Part shown: one piece after another, positions 1 through 6,954 of the stretch | How positions within the stretch are numbered: the stretch's first letter is position 1 | Layout: every line of letters starts with the position of its first letter | Origin: a virus | DNA length: 43,666 bases | IMG/VR virus record: IMGVR_UViG_3300033141_002059 | Coordinates: 1-43,666 of that record | Strand: one strand, 5' to 3' | Notes under the pieces: generated by a model | Database searches by the model: none | What the model saw: only the letters and a program-made list of their open reading frames with translations | What the model was told of the DNA's origin: nothing | Position numbers and translations under genes: made by a program

Positions 1-114
1 GCTAAAAGGAATTAAATTAGCTAAAGAAAAAACTCGGTGGGGAAGAATTAAATATGGTATGAAGAAATATTACTGGAAGAATATTCGACCAGAAAGAATT
101 TTAGAAAAGCTTGA
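1..114. repeat. Terminal direct repeat, left copy
   Basis: These 114 bases are identical to 43553-43666. They lie inside a protein-coding gene whose frame continues across the junction, so the repeat most simply reflects a circular or circularly permuted molecule written with overlapping ends. A true packaging-site repeat would more usually lie between genes, but it is not excluded. Confidence 0.95.
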
Positions 115-2035
115 CGGATATAAAGAATTCGGCGAATGGTGGAAAACTTTCTATGAACCAATCAACAAAGCAACAAATCAAGAAGTAACCGAATATCATC
201 AAAAAGAAGAAGAACTAGTCAAGGTATTTAAAGATTTAAAAATCAATACAAAAAAACTCTTCACTACTAAAAGAGAAAAGATAAATGAAAGAATAGGAAA
301 AGCTGGCGGATTAACCCCAATTGAAAAAATAGGAGTATACCTTGGATCGCTGGATGAAGACAAAACAAGATATTTAATATTAAAAAAGAATTTTACAGAG
401 CAAGATATTCGAGATGTAGTAGATGCTCTTACTCCCAAAGAAAAAGCATTAGGAGACTGGCTTTTGTCTAAATACAACGACCCCAAGGAATGGGAAGAAA
501 TAAACAAGGTCCATGTAGAATTGTTTGGATTTGACATGGGGCGAGTTAAAAATTATTCGAGAATATTTACAAAGGCTTTGCCGGGAGAGATAGATCAAGA
601 TTTAGCAAATGAAATGCTTGAAAGATATAGATTAAGACGAGCCTTTGTAGAAAGAGGATTCACATATGAAAGAACTAAAACGGCCCTAAAAGATATTTCT
701 TTGGATGCGATAGGAGATTATATAAAACATATTCAGCAGGTTGCTCACTTTAAGGCATTTGCCCCAATTATCAGAGACTATAACAGATTATTACTAGACT
801 CGGACTTTAGAGAGAAAATGATTGAATTAATAGGAGAAGAACCATATGTAGAATTAGTCAACTATATAAAAGATATTGCTTCAAAGAAACAAGGAAGAAA
901 TTGGACCAGTACAGAGAAGTTTTTGTTGAAGCGACGAGCCAAGGCAGCTCCGGCCATGATAGGATTTAATATTTTAAGCTGGACAAGGCAGCCAGTTTCT
1001 GTATTAACGGCTATGGCCGAAGGGCCAGTTCATACACAATATATTATTAAAGGAATGGAGCAATTTTCAGTTAATCCTAAAAAAATTACAAAATTTGTAG
1101 AAGAACGATCACCACAAGTAAAATACAGATTTGTAGAAAGAGTTATTCGAGAAATGGAAGAAATAAAATCGGTCAGGCAAATAGTAGAAGGGAAAAGGTC
1201 GTTCAGTGAAAAGACAGTTAGTGGGGTAAGGCTGACCGATAAGGCAACCGTAGTAGCAATTTGGAAAGGAATGTACGATATGGTAAAAATGGACAAAGTC
1301 AAAGGAATTGCTCCAACCGAAGAAAGTGCTATTCGATACGCAGATTATATAATTAGAAAAACACAGCCAATGGGATACACAAAAGATTTGCCGGCATATT
1401 TTAGAGGAGGGCCAACAGAAAAACTATTTACAATGTTTATGAATATGGCAAATCAATCAGTGAATTATCAAACTCATGATATCATAGGAAAAGTAAAGGC
1501 TGGACAAAGAGGATTGGCTAGTGCGGCATGGGCCACAATATTTTCAGTAATTATTACCGCACTTATTCTGGGAATGATTGAAAGAGGAAGATTGCCAAGA
1601 GACTGGAAGGAATTGGCTAGAGATTTGGCAGCATATCCATTGGGCGGATGGTTTATTGTAGGTGGAATATTAAGAGCTGGACTTAGCGGATATACCGAAT
1701 ATGGAGTAGCTCCATTAGAATTTTTGAATTCGGCAACTAGAGCACTCGGGAATCTGCAAAAAGGAAAATGGGAAAAAACACTATATGCGATTGGGCAAAC
1801 TACAGCGATGTGGAGCGGAATCCCGTGGAACCAACCATATAGAACAATTAGAGGAGCGCTCGACTGGATAAAGGGAGAAACCACCGATTTAAGACGTTTA
1901 ATATGGAGTGAGTGGACGTTAAAAGAAAAGGATAAATCCACAAAGAGCAAAGGATTTATTCTCAAAGTAAAACGTCCATCTCTTCAAAAAAGGTCGACCA
2001 TAATTAAAAAACGTAGAATAAAGCTTAAAAAATAA
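1..2035 (+). CDS. Large polyvalent protein, C-terminal part (continues from 37629-43552)
   Basis: This frame is open from base 2 with no start of its own. It is the last ~678 residues of the 2,652-residue protein that begins at 37629; joining 43552 to base 1 keeps the frame exactly. This part is mostly long charged helices, followed by a helical block with the motif RGGPTEKLFTMF near 1408-1443, a hydrophobic segment (IFSVIITALILGMI, about 1540-1581) that could cross or insert into a membrane, and a very basic C-terminus. Such helical C-terminal blocks are typical of phage large polyvalent proteins, thought to be packed in the virion and ejected with the DNA. That location is inferred. The Met at 59 is internal (about residue 1995), not a start. 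Confidence 0.85.
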   Translation, partial: LKGIKLAKEKTRWGRIKYGMKKYYWKNIRPERILEKLDGYKEFGEWWKTFYEPINKATNQEVTEYHQKEEELVKVFKDLKINTKKLFTTKREKINERIGKAGGLTPIEKIGVYLGSLDEDKTRYLILKKNFTEQDIRDVVDALTPKEKALGDWLLSKYNDPKEWEEINKVHVELFGFDMGRVKNYSRIFTKALPGEIDQDLANEMLERYRLRRAFVERGFTYERTKTALKDISLDAIGDYIKHIQQVAHFKAFAPIIRDYNRLLLDSDFREKMIELIGEEPYVELVNYIKDIASKKQGRNWTSTEKFLLKRRAKAAPAMIGFNILSWTRQPVSVLTAMAEGPVHTQYIIKGMEQFSVNPKKITKFVEERSPQVKYRFVERVIREMEEIKSVRQIVEGKRSFSEKTVSGVRLTDKATVVAIWKGMYDMVKMDKVKGIAPTEESAIRYADYIIRKTQPMGYTKDLPAYFRGGPTEKLFTMFMNMANQSVNYQTHDIIGKVKAGQRGLASAAWATIFSVIITALILGMIERGRLPRDWKELARDLAAYPLGGWFIVGGILRAGLSGYTEYGVAPLEFLNSATRALGNLQKGKWEKTLYAIGQTTAMWSGIPWNQPYRTIRGALDWIKGETTDLRRLIWSEWTLKEKDKSTKSKGFILKVKRPSLQKRSTIIKKRRIKLKK

Positions 2036-2036
2036 C

Positions 2037-2129
2037 ATGTCAGTAGAAACTTTTATATGGATCTTAACCGCTATGGTTGGATATGGTATTATAAGATACA
2101 CTTTAGAAAAAGACGATTATAGCTTATGA
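2037..2129 (+). CDS. 30-residue membrane peptide, lysis cassette
   Basis: A short frame starts one base after the stop of the polyvalent protein and ends by overlapping the next start codon as ATGA. The peptide is mainly one hydrophobic segment (FIWILTAMVGYGII) followed by a charged tail. No family is recognised. Its position directly before a predicted holin-like gene and the lysis peptidase, and the stop/start overlap, argue that it is translated and acts in lysis or at the membrane. Its small size is the main reason for doubt. Confidence 0.6.
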   Translation: MSVETFIWILTAMVGYGIIRYTLEKDDYSL

Positions 2130-2374
2130 AAAACAATAACAAAATAAGACCACAATGTGCTAAAACATTTGGCGAGCTGTTAGAGTTCAAAAAAAACATC
2201 GAAGAAGACATCGATGAAATAAAAGAAACTCTAACAAACCATATTCCTTCAGAGCTTAAAGAAATAAAAGAGAAATTAAGCAATAGGCCATCTTGGTCGG
2301 TGCTTAAAATTATCACTCTTTTGTCGTCTTTGGTAATGTTTTTATTGGGCCTAATAGCAAGCAAATTCTTATGA
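2126..2374 (+). CDS. Small coiled-coil protein with C-terminal membrane anchor, holin-like
   Basis: 82 residues. Residues about 15-50 form a charged helix likely to be a coiled coil; residues about 57-80 (IITLLSSLVMFLLGLIASKF) are a single C-terminal transmembrane segment. This plan resembles phage XhlA-type lysis accessory proteins, which pair with a holin and an endolysin, but only the architecture supports that. It is coupled by ATGA overlaps to the peptide before it and to the peptidase after it (2371-2374), so the three are probably translated together. Confidence 0.65.
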   Translation: MKNNNKIRPQCAKTFGELLEFKKNIEEDIDEIKETLTNHIPSELKEIKEKLSNRPSWSVLKIITLLSSLVMFLLGLIASKFL

Positions 2375-4428
2375 AAAAAATTATAAAAAATCCCGGCTTA
2401 GTCATACATAAACGGGATTACAGGGACATTACTTTCGGAGACGCTTTGAGAAGGGTAGATTTGCCTAAGGCATATATAACAAAGAAACTACTACCGGATT
2501 ACCAAAATGGCGTTCCGAAGTGCTTCCCGGCTAACGCTAGAGTATTAACAGAAGATTTTTCATTTAAGGAAATCTCTAAAATAAGAAAAGGAGAGTATGT
2601 ATATACTCATGCAGGAAGATCAAAAAAAGTCACAGAAACGTTTAAAAGGAAATGGCAAGGATATATTTATAAAATCAGAGTTGCGGGAATATATAAAGAA
2701 CTTGAATTAACAGCTGAACATCCAGTTCTGGTTTTAAGAAATGGAAAAACAAAATGGATTGAGGCAAAGGATATTATAAAAGAGACTGATAAAATTGCTA
2801 TTTTAGCTCCCTTAATAACAAAGGATAAAACTATTTGGTCGTTTGAAAAAGATAAAGAATTTTTATGGCTTTTAGGATTATATTTAGCAGAAGGATATTT
2901 TGGAAAAAGAAAAAGAGGAAAAAGAATTATTTTTGGGTTAAATTGGAAAGAACAGGAAATAGCAGAAAAAATTAAAAAAATTATTAAAAGACTATTTGAT
3001 TATGATGTTCAAATAAGAAAAGAAAAAAATCACTCGTTAGTAGTAGAGGTTAATAATACCCAAATTGCCGAGATCTTTAAAGAATTAGGAAATGAAAAGT
3101 GTCAAACAAAAAAAATAGATAAAAGATTGTTATTTCTTGATCCTCAACTACAATTAGAAATCATAAAAGGTTGGTTTGATGGAGATGGTCATTATCGAAA
3201 AGATAAAGATGGAGACAAGTTAGTAGGAATTACGACATCGCGGGATTTAGCATGGCAGATTTATCTGATAGCCATGAGAAATAAAATCAATATTAATCTC
3301 AGTAAAAGAAAAAAGAGAGATAACCGCAAAGACGTATATGTTCTTACTGTTAATAATAATGAAATTTTAAAAATTTACTCTAACCTAAATATTCAAAGAA
3401 AAGAATTTAAACGAAAGACTTGGAATAATGATTATCTTTTTAGCCAAATAATTTCTGTAAAGAAAGAAATTTATCGTGGCGGACACGTATATAATTTAGA
3501 AGTTAAGGACGATAATAGTTATTTAGTTAACTCTATTGTTGTTCATAATTGTGTGGCAGAAGCCTATTCGTATCTGGCCAGAAAGCAAGACTTTAAAGAA
3601 ACGGGCAAGGACTTTGCTCTATCAGCCGATGCTTTATATTCTTGGATTAAAAATTTTGTCGACAAAAATCGAGAATATGGCACTTCTTTGTTGAGCGGAG
3701 CAAAGGCCATTTGTAGCTTTGGAATACCGACAGAAGATGTCTATCCAGACGATGAAGAAAGATGGAAAGATAGAGATGATTATTTTGATCCGATACACTT
3801 TACTCAAGAAGTTATTAGAAGCGCGTCAATTTTTAAAAAGAAAACTTATATCAGGGCAAGCGGATACGGATGGGGTATGGTAAACCCAGAAGAAACAAAA
3901 CAAATGATATTTCAAAGAGAAGCAGTAGTCATAGGATTGAGATTTGACAATAATTGGTTTGCAGGAAGGAAATATCCTAAACCGCCGACAAGGCCAAAAT
4001 ATTATCATGCAGTATGTTTAGACAGCTGGAAGTATATCAATAATAATTTATTTTTTAGGGTAGTTAATTCTTTTGAGTCGGACCCTAAAAAAAGATTAGA
4101 AGAAAATGGGAGAGCATTTGGCTGGCTAAGGTGGGATTGGTGGCGACCGCATATCGTGGGAGCTTATACCACAATAGATCAACCGAATGTTTACCCAAAA
4201 ACAAAAATGATAAGAACAATTCGGGCAAAAGGAGATATTAAAGTTTATGCAGTAATCAACGGACATAGGTATTGGATAAGGCAACCAAAAATGTTTGAAG
4301 ACTTTAAAGAAGAAAAAATTATAGGAGACTGGAATGATGTGCAAGTGCTAAGCAAAGAAGAAGTAGAAAAATATCCATTGGAAAAAATAAGCTTTAAAGA
4401 TTTTCTAACAAATTATTTAGATAAATAA
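2371..4428 (+). CDS. Papain-like (C1-type) cysteine peptidase endolysin interrupted by an intein
   Basis: The 685-residue precursor contains exteins 1-50 and 394-685 around an intein (51-393). Joined, the exteins read QNGVPK|CVAEA, matching the papain arrangement of the oxyanion glutamine (Q45) six residues before the catalytic Cys (C394). The catalytic His is H546 in YYHAVC and the Asn is N566 in VVNSFE. The last ~70 residues hold a domain with the core NGHRYWI, a type often attached to secreted wall-associated proteins and, from memory, common in Patescibacteria. The mature protein would be about 342 residues. Its place among membrane proteins suggests it degrades host wall peptides or surface protein at lysis. 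No signal peptide is visible, so it would need a holin or another route out. Confidence 0.85.
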   Translation: MKKIIKNPGLVIHKRDYRDITFGDALRRVDLPKAYITKKLLPDYQNGVPKCFPANARVLTEDFSFKEISKIRKGEYVYTHAGRSKKVTETFKRKWQGYIYKIRVAGIYKELELTAEHPVLVLRNGKTKWIEAKDIIKETDKIAILAPLITKDKTIWSFEKDKEFLWLLGLYLAEGYFGKRKRGKRIIFGLNWKEQEIAEKIKKIIKRLFDYDVQIRKEKNHSLVVEVNNTQIAEIFKELGNEKCQTKKIDKRLLFLDPQLQLEIIKGWFDGDGHYRKDKDGDKLVGITTSRDLAWQIYLIAMRNKININLSKRKKRDNRKDVYVLTVNNNEILKIYSNLNIQRKEFKRKTWNNDYLFSQIISVKKEIYRGGHVYNLEVKDDNSYLVNSIVVHNCVAEAYSYLARKQDFKETGKDFALSADALYSWIKNFVDKNREYGTSLLSGAKAICSFGIPTEDVYPDDEERWKDRDDYFDPIHFTQEVIRSASIFKKKTYIRASGYGWGMVNPEETKQMIFQREAVVIGLRFDNNWFAGRKYPKPPTRPKYYHAVCLDSWKYINNNLFFRVVNSFESDPKKRLEENGRAFGWLRWDWWRPHIVGAYTTIDQPNVYPKTKMIRTIRAKGDIKVYAVINGHRYWIRQPKMFEDFKEEKIIGDWNDVQVLSKEEVEKYPLEKISFKDFLTNYLDK
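2521..3549 (+). other. Intein with LAGLIDADG homing endonuclease
   Basis: In-frame insertion of 343 residues. Splicing block A begins with Cys (CFPANARVLTEDF). Block B has the TxxH motif in LTAEHPVLV. Two LAGLIDADG-type motifs are present, LLGLYLAEGYF and IIKGWFDGDGHY, each with its acidic residue. The C-terminal blocks end in VVHN, giving the penultimate His and terminal Asn, followed by Cys as the +1 residue. Every residue needed for standard protein splicing is visible. The insertion lies immediately before the peptidase's catalytic cysteine, so the same residue serves as splicing nucleophile and later as protease nucleophile. Confidence 0.92.
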
Positions 4429-4435
4429 AGGTCGA
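4426..4435 (+). repeat. TAAAGGTCGA intergenic motif, copy 1
   Basis: Exact copy of a 10-base motif also found at 5670-5679, 22316-22325 and 26531-26540. Here it starts with the stop codon of the peptidase gene and precedes the hairpin at 4455-4477. All four copies sit between genes next to predicted RNA structure. The function is unknown. Confidence 0.55.
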
Positions 4436-4454
4436 TTAATAACCAATTAAAAGG

Positions 4455-4477
4455 ATCTGCCCAAATGCCGGGTAGAT
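4455..4477 (+). other. Hairpin upstream of holin-like gene
   Basis: ATCTGCCC (4455-4462) pairs with GGGTAGAT (4470-4477), eight pairs including one G-T, around a 7-base loop. There is no T run after it, so it is not a classic terminator. It lies 12 bases before the next start codon and may affect translation or mRNA stability. Confidence 0.5.
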
Positions 4478-4489
4478 AAAGTTAAAATT

Positions 4490-4708
4490 ATGGAAATTGG
4501 AAGCGAATCACCAAAATATAAATTAGATACAATTGATTGGATCAAGATAGGGAAAGGATTATTGGTAGCGGTAATTGGTGCTATTATCACCTATCTAACT
4601 GATTTAATCCCCAGCATTGATTGGGGTATGTGGACGCCATTTGTAGTAAGTGGTTTTTCGGTTTTAGTCAATATTGTTAGAAAGTGGTTAACTGATTATT
4701 CTAAATAA
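4490..4708 (+). CDS. Holin-like membrane protein
   Basis: 72 residues with two hydrophobic segments, about 22-41 (GLLVAVIGAIITYLTDLI) and 48-62 (WTPFVVSGFSVLVNIV), and a short charged C-terminus. Size, two-helix topology and position directly after the lysis peptidase fit a class II-type holin that would open the membrane for the peptidase. No specific family is recognised. It ends the late transcription direction before the large non-coding region. Confidence 0.65.
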   Translation: MEIGSESPKYKLDTIDWIKIGKGLLVAVIGAIITYLTDLIPSIDWGMWTPFVVSGFSVLVNIVRKWLTDYSK

Positions 4709-4915
4709 GTAATTAGAAATTATAGTATAGTATTCGTACTACTGCTTATAAGAAATAAGCAAGGAAATTTTGATATTTTAGTAAAATGCCACAAGGAAAG
4801 AAAGTGATTAATATAGGAATAGTATACTAGTAATATACCAGTAGCATAGAAGTAGACTACCTTTAATTTTAAAACAAAAAAGAAAGAAAAAAATAGTTTT
4901 GCGACGAGATCATGC

Positions 4916-4953
4916 TTCTTAATTATAAATTATTTATAATTTATAATTAAGAA
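4916..4953. repeat. 18-bp perfect inverted repeat
   Basis: TTCTTAATTATAAATTAT (4916-4933) is followed after two T by its exact reverse complement (4936-4953). It is purely AT except for one pair near the base. It could be a cruciform or unwinding element of an origin, a bidirectional terminator for the late genes, or a protein-binding site. Confidence 0.85.
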
Positions 4954-4966
4954 TATACATACTGTA

Positions 4967-4987
4967 TATAACGTACTATACGTTATA
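4967..4987. repeat. 9-bp inverted repeat
   Basis: TATAACGTA (4967-4975) and TACGTTATA (4979-4987) are perfect reverse complements separated by CTA. The spacing and symmetry suit a dimeric DNA-binding protein. It lies 14 bases after the larger palindrome. Confidence 0.7.
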
Positions 4988-5083
4988 CTACACAAGATAG
5001 AAGAAAAAGAAAAGAAAGAAATATATAAAGAAAGAAAAGAAAAAGAAAAAAAATAAAAAGAGGCGCGAAAAATTAAATTTTGA

Positions 5084-5131
5084 GTTACCAACAGGTGAGG
5101 GACTTGACAAAATTTTAAAAGGCGTTATTGT
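5084..5131 (+). promoter_or_regulatory. Promoter P1 with DnaA-box-like upstream element
   Basis: GTTACCAACAG (5084-5094) precedes a consensus -35 box TTGACA (5104-5109) by 9 bases. A weaker -10 box TATTGT (5126-5131) follows after 16 bases. The same three-part arrangement recurs at 5512-5557 and 15031-15079. A 12-bp palindrome, AAAGTTAACTTT (5145-5156), lies just past the expected start of transcription and could be an operator. It would drive the genes from 5188. Confidence 0.65.
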
Positions 5132-5187
5132 AAAGTTGAAATTAAAAGTTAACTTTAAAAAACTTGAACACTTTTAAAAAAATTTTT

Positions 5188-5358
5188 ATGAGAAAACAAA
5201 AACCTCAATATTTGGCCTGTATTTGGTGCGGGAAAGACATTCCTAAAAATAAACCATTTGCAAAATATTGTTCTAAAAAATGTAAAAAGGAAGCATTAGG
5301 CCAAAGAAGTTCAAAAAGAATTCAAAGGTCGAAAGATAAAATAGGTTCAGGTTTATAG
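5188..5358 (+). CDS. Small zinc-finger protein
   Basis: 56 residues from the ATG at 5188; a TTG eight codons upstream is in frame but less likely. CIWCGKD and YCSKKCKK form a CxxC...CxxxC zinc-binding pattern with a basic tail, as in small nucleic-acid-binding zinc ribbons. It is the first gene after promoter P1, a position typical of phage regulators or host-takeover proteins. The target is unknown. Confidence 0.65.
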   Translation: MRKQKPQYLACIWCGKDIPKNKPFAKYCSKKCKKEALGQRSSKRIQRSKDKIGSGL

Positions 5359-5367
5359 TAAACAATT

Positions 5368-5511
5368 ATGAACAACTTAACCAAAATCGGATGGCAAAAC
5401 TTTTTTAAGGAGGTAGAATATAAAAAGGGCCCGGACAGGGAAACAGGATGGCACATTATTTTAGGAATATTAATTTTAATCATAATCGCATTGGCAGCGA
5501 CGCCAAGATGA
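5368..5511 (+). CDS. 47-residue single-pass membrane protein
   Basis: Starts at an ATG behind the A-rich leader AAACAATT, which also precedes several other small genes here. The first 28 residues are charged and polar; about 29-44 (WHIILGILILIIIALA) is one strong transmembrane segment at the C-terminus. No family recognised. Promoter P2 begins one base after its stop. An overlapping longer frame (5448-5672) is rejected because it crosses P2 and the structured RNA. Confidence 0.6.
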   Translation: MNNLTKIGWQNFFKEVEYKKGPDRETGWHIILGILILIIIALAATPR

Positions 5512-5557
5512 GTTATCAACAGTTTGGACTTGACAAATTTTTTGAGTGCGTTACTAT
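5512..5557 (+). promoter_or_regulatory. Promoter P2 with DnaA-box-like upstream element
   Basis: GTTATCAACAG (5512-5522), then TTGACA (5530-5535), 16 bases, and TACTAT (5552-5557). This aligns with P1 base for base over GACTTGACAA and has the same 16-base spacing. Transcription should start near 5564, about 33 bases before the structured RNA at 5597. Confidence 0.7.
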
Positions 5558-5596
5558 TAAAGTAGGATTAAAAGGCTGTGGAAAACTAAATAAAGA

Positions 5597-5668
5597 CATC
5601 CGCCGTCGGAAGCTCGGTACATACAGTTCTCTAACGAGGGCGGCGGATGCACCGAGCTTTCGGCTTTT
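5597..5668 (+). ncRNA. RNA with two perfect 9-bp crossing helices (switch or pseudoknot)
   Basis: Helix 1 pairs CATCCGCCG (5597-5605) with CGGCGGATG (5641-5649). Helix 2 pairs AAGCTCGGT (5610-5618), which lies in the loop of helix 1, with ACCGAGCTT (5651-5659), which lies after it. The helices cross. Only one base separates 5649 from 5651, so both full helices are hard to form at once; they may be alternatives. A third option, CCGA-GCTT-TCGG followed by CTTTT (5652-5668), looks like a weak terminator that uses part of helix 2. The element sits just behind promoter P2 and is far more GC-rich than its surroundings. It could be a small RNA or a regulatory leader for 5711. It matches no family I recognise. 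Confidence 0.7.
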
Positions 5669-5669
5669 A

Positions 5670-5679
5670 TAAAGGTCGA
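5670..5679 (+). repeat. TAAAGGTCGA intergenic motif, copy 2
   Basis: Exact copy of the 10-base motif, immediately after the crossing-helix RNA. Confidence 0.55.
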
Positions 5680-5710
5680 GGTGGAATAATAAAAATAAAT
5701 AAACAAAACT

Positions 5711-6130
5711 ATGATTAAAAAACTTTTAAATCAATATACGAAATTAAGCATCGAAATAGAAGACGAAAAGAAAAGACTGGGAATTAAAGCAAAGGAAAGA
5801 GAATTAGAAAAGGTCACTGATAAAATCAAAGAAATAGCTAGACAACTTGATGAAAGAGAAATAAATAAAGCAAAGAATGATTTTCACTATCTGCGAGTAG
5901 ATCGGCCATATAAAAAAGAATATAACTGGGAAGTCATCCAGCGATACGCCACCGAAGAAGAAAAAGAAATCATAGAAAAGAAGGCATTAAAGACAGAAAT
6001 AATATTTAACAAGTTTAATCAATTGGTAGAAGAAGGCTTGGTCTCAAGAGAATTGAGAACCAAACGAGGAGCGTTTAAGGAAAAAGCCTTGACTCCTCGA
6101 GTCGTAATTGTACCAATTAAAGAGAAATGA
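5711..6130 (+). CDS. Coiled-coil early protein of unknown function
   Basis: 139 residues. The first ~60 residues are a charged helix with heptad-like spacing; the C-terminal part is mixed and ends in a short hydrophobic strand (RVVIVPI). It overlaps the next gene by ATGA (6127-6130), so it is likely translated with the probable annealing protein and nuclease that follow. Position before a recombination pair recalls Gam-like nuclease inhibitors, which are also coiled coils, but I see no diagnostic motif. Confidence 0.6.
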   Translation: MIKKLLNQYTKLSIEIEDEKKRLGIKAKERELEKVTDKIKEIARQLDEREINKAKNDFHYLRVDRPYKKEYNWEVIQRYATEEEKEIIEKKALKTEIIFNKFNQLVEEGLVSRELRTKRGAFKEKALTPRVVIVPIKEK

Positions 6131-6954
6131 CAAAAAAATCCCAAAACAAAACAAAGGCTTTGACTAAAAGAAAAAAGGAAAAAGAATTGATTTGGGCCGG
6201 TGCACAAACTTTATTGGGAAAACCAGCAAATCAGAAAGAGATAAGAGAAAGAGCATTAATTATGAAAACCGCCGAGATCTTAGAGGTAGTTCCGCTGGGA
6301 GTAAATATTTTGGGGAGTATGCCATATATCAACAATATTGGACTAAGAGAATTACTAGAACAATTTGAAAAGGAAAAAAAGATAAAAACAAGAATTGAAT
6401 TTAGATGGGCACAAAGATCTTTGACAGACACAGACAAGGCAGTTTGTGAGGCAAGAATAGTTGATACAACAAAAATAGATAAGGCAGATAGAATTTTAGT
6501 AGATTGGATCACCGGCGAAGCATCACCAGCAACAATCAAAATGGGCACTCTGAAAGGCTATCAAAATCATTTAGCTCAAATCAGAGCAGAGAATAGGGCA
6601 ATCAGACACTTGCTTGGAAGATACGCAATTAAGAAAATAGTTAGAAATATCGCCAAAAAGAGAACCAAGGATGATCCGGAAATAATAGAAAAAGCAGCAA
6701 ATGTTATGGCAACATCAGCAGAAGAAATTAGCAAGGAAAAAGTAGAAAAAACAAAACCACATCCCGTCATAGAAACAAGAAAGGTAGATCCAGTAATGAT
6801 TGCTGCCAACTATATCAAGGGAGTAAAATCAGAAAAGATGCTAAAAGCGTGCGAGAAGAACATCAAGCAGAATGATGAATTTACTGAAGAAAATAAAGTA
6901 TACTTACTTAATTTAATTGAAAGACAAAGAAAGAAATATGCCGACACAAAATAA
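6127..6954 (+). CDS. Probable single-strand annealing/recombination protein
   Basis: 275 residues. The segment GEASPATIKMGTLKGYQNH followed by a stretch with RAENRAIRHLLG resembles the GEA(S/N)P...RAxxRAxR signature seen in many phage annealing proteins and related ssDNA-binding proteins. The C-terminal third is charged and probably flexible. The next gene, overlapping its end by 17 bases, encodes a PD-(D/E)XK nuclease, reproducing the common exonuclease plus annealing protein pairing of phage recombination systems. The family assignment (RecT, Erf or another) cannot be made by eye. Confidence 0.5.
   Translation: MTKKSQNKTKALTKRKKEKELIWAGAQTLLGKPANQKEIRERALIMKTAEILEVVPLGVNILGSMPYINNIGLRELLEQFEKEKKIKTRIEFRWAQRSLTDTDKAVCEARIVDTTKIDKADRILVDWITGEASPATIKMGTLKGYQNHLAQIRAENRAIRHLLGRYAIKKIVRNIAKKRTKDDPEIIEKAANVMATSAEEISKEKVEKTKPHPVIETRKVDPVMIAANYIKGVKSEKMLKACEKNIKQNDEFTEENKVYLLNLIERQRKKYADTK

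Larger units (their letters stand above)
4709..5187. other. AT-rich, palindrome-rich non-coding region; candidate origin and control region
   Basis: About 480 bases without a convincing gene. It holds small hairpins near 4729-4760 (one with a TTCG loop, and GCTTAT/ATAAGC), two strong AT palindromes (4916-4953 and 4967-4987), a long A+G-only-like tract (about 4995-5060), and then a promoter with a DnaA-box-like element. This combination between the late lysis genes and the first early genes is typical of phage origins or major control regions. No replication function is shown by sequence alone. Confidence 0.5.

Noticed and set aside
1474-1965. Long reverse-strand frames opposite real genes (also 21456-22085, 22458-22826 and 36348-36716)
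   Set aside because: They mirror strongly biased coding strands (Ser/Phe/Leu-rich shadows of Lys/Glu-rich proteins) and have no domains or leaders.
5597-5660. HDV-like or other known self-cleaving ribozyme
   Set aside because: The crossed helices recall HDV, but the stretch between the second strands is one base, leaving no room for the P4 arm or the catalytic cytosine. No hammerhead or twister core was found.
5448-5672. 74-codon + strand frame
   Set aside because: It crosses promoter P2 and the crossing-helix RNA, and overlaps the better-supported 47-residue membrane protein in another frame.
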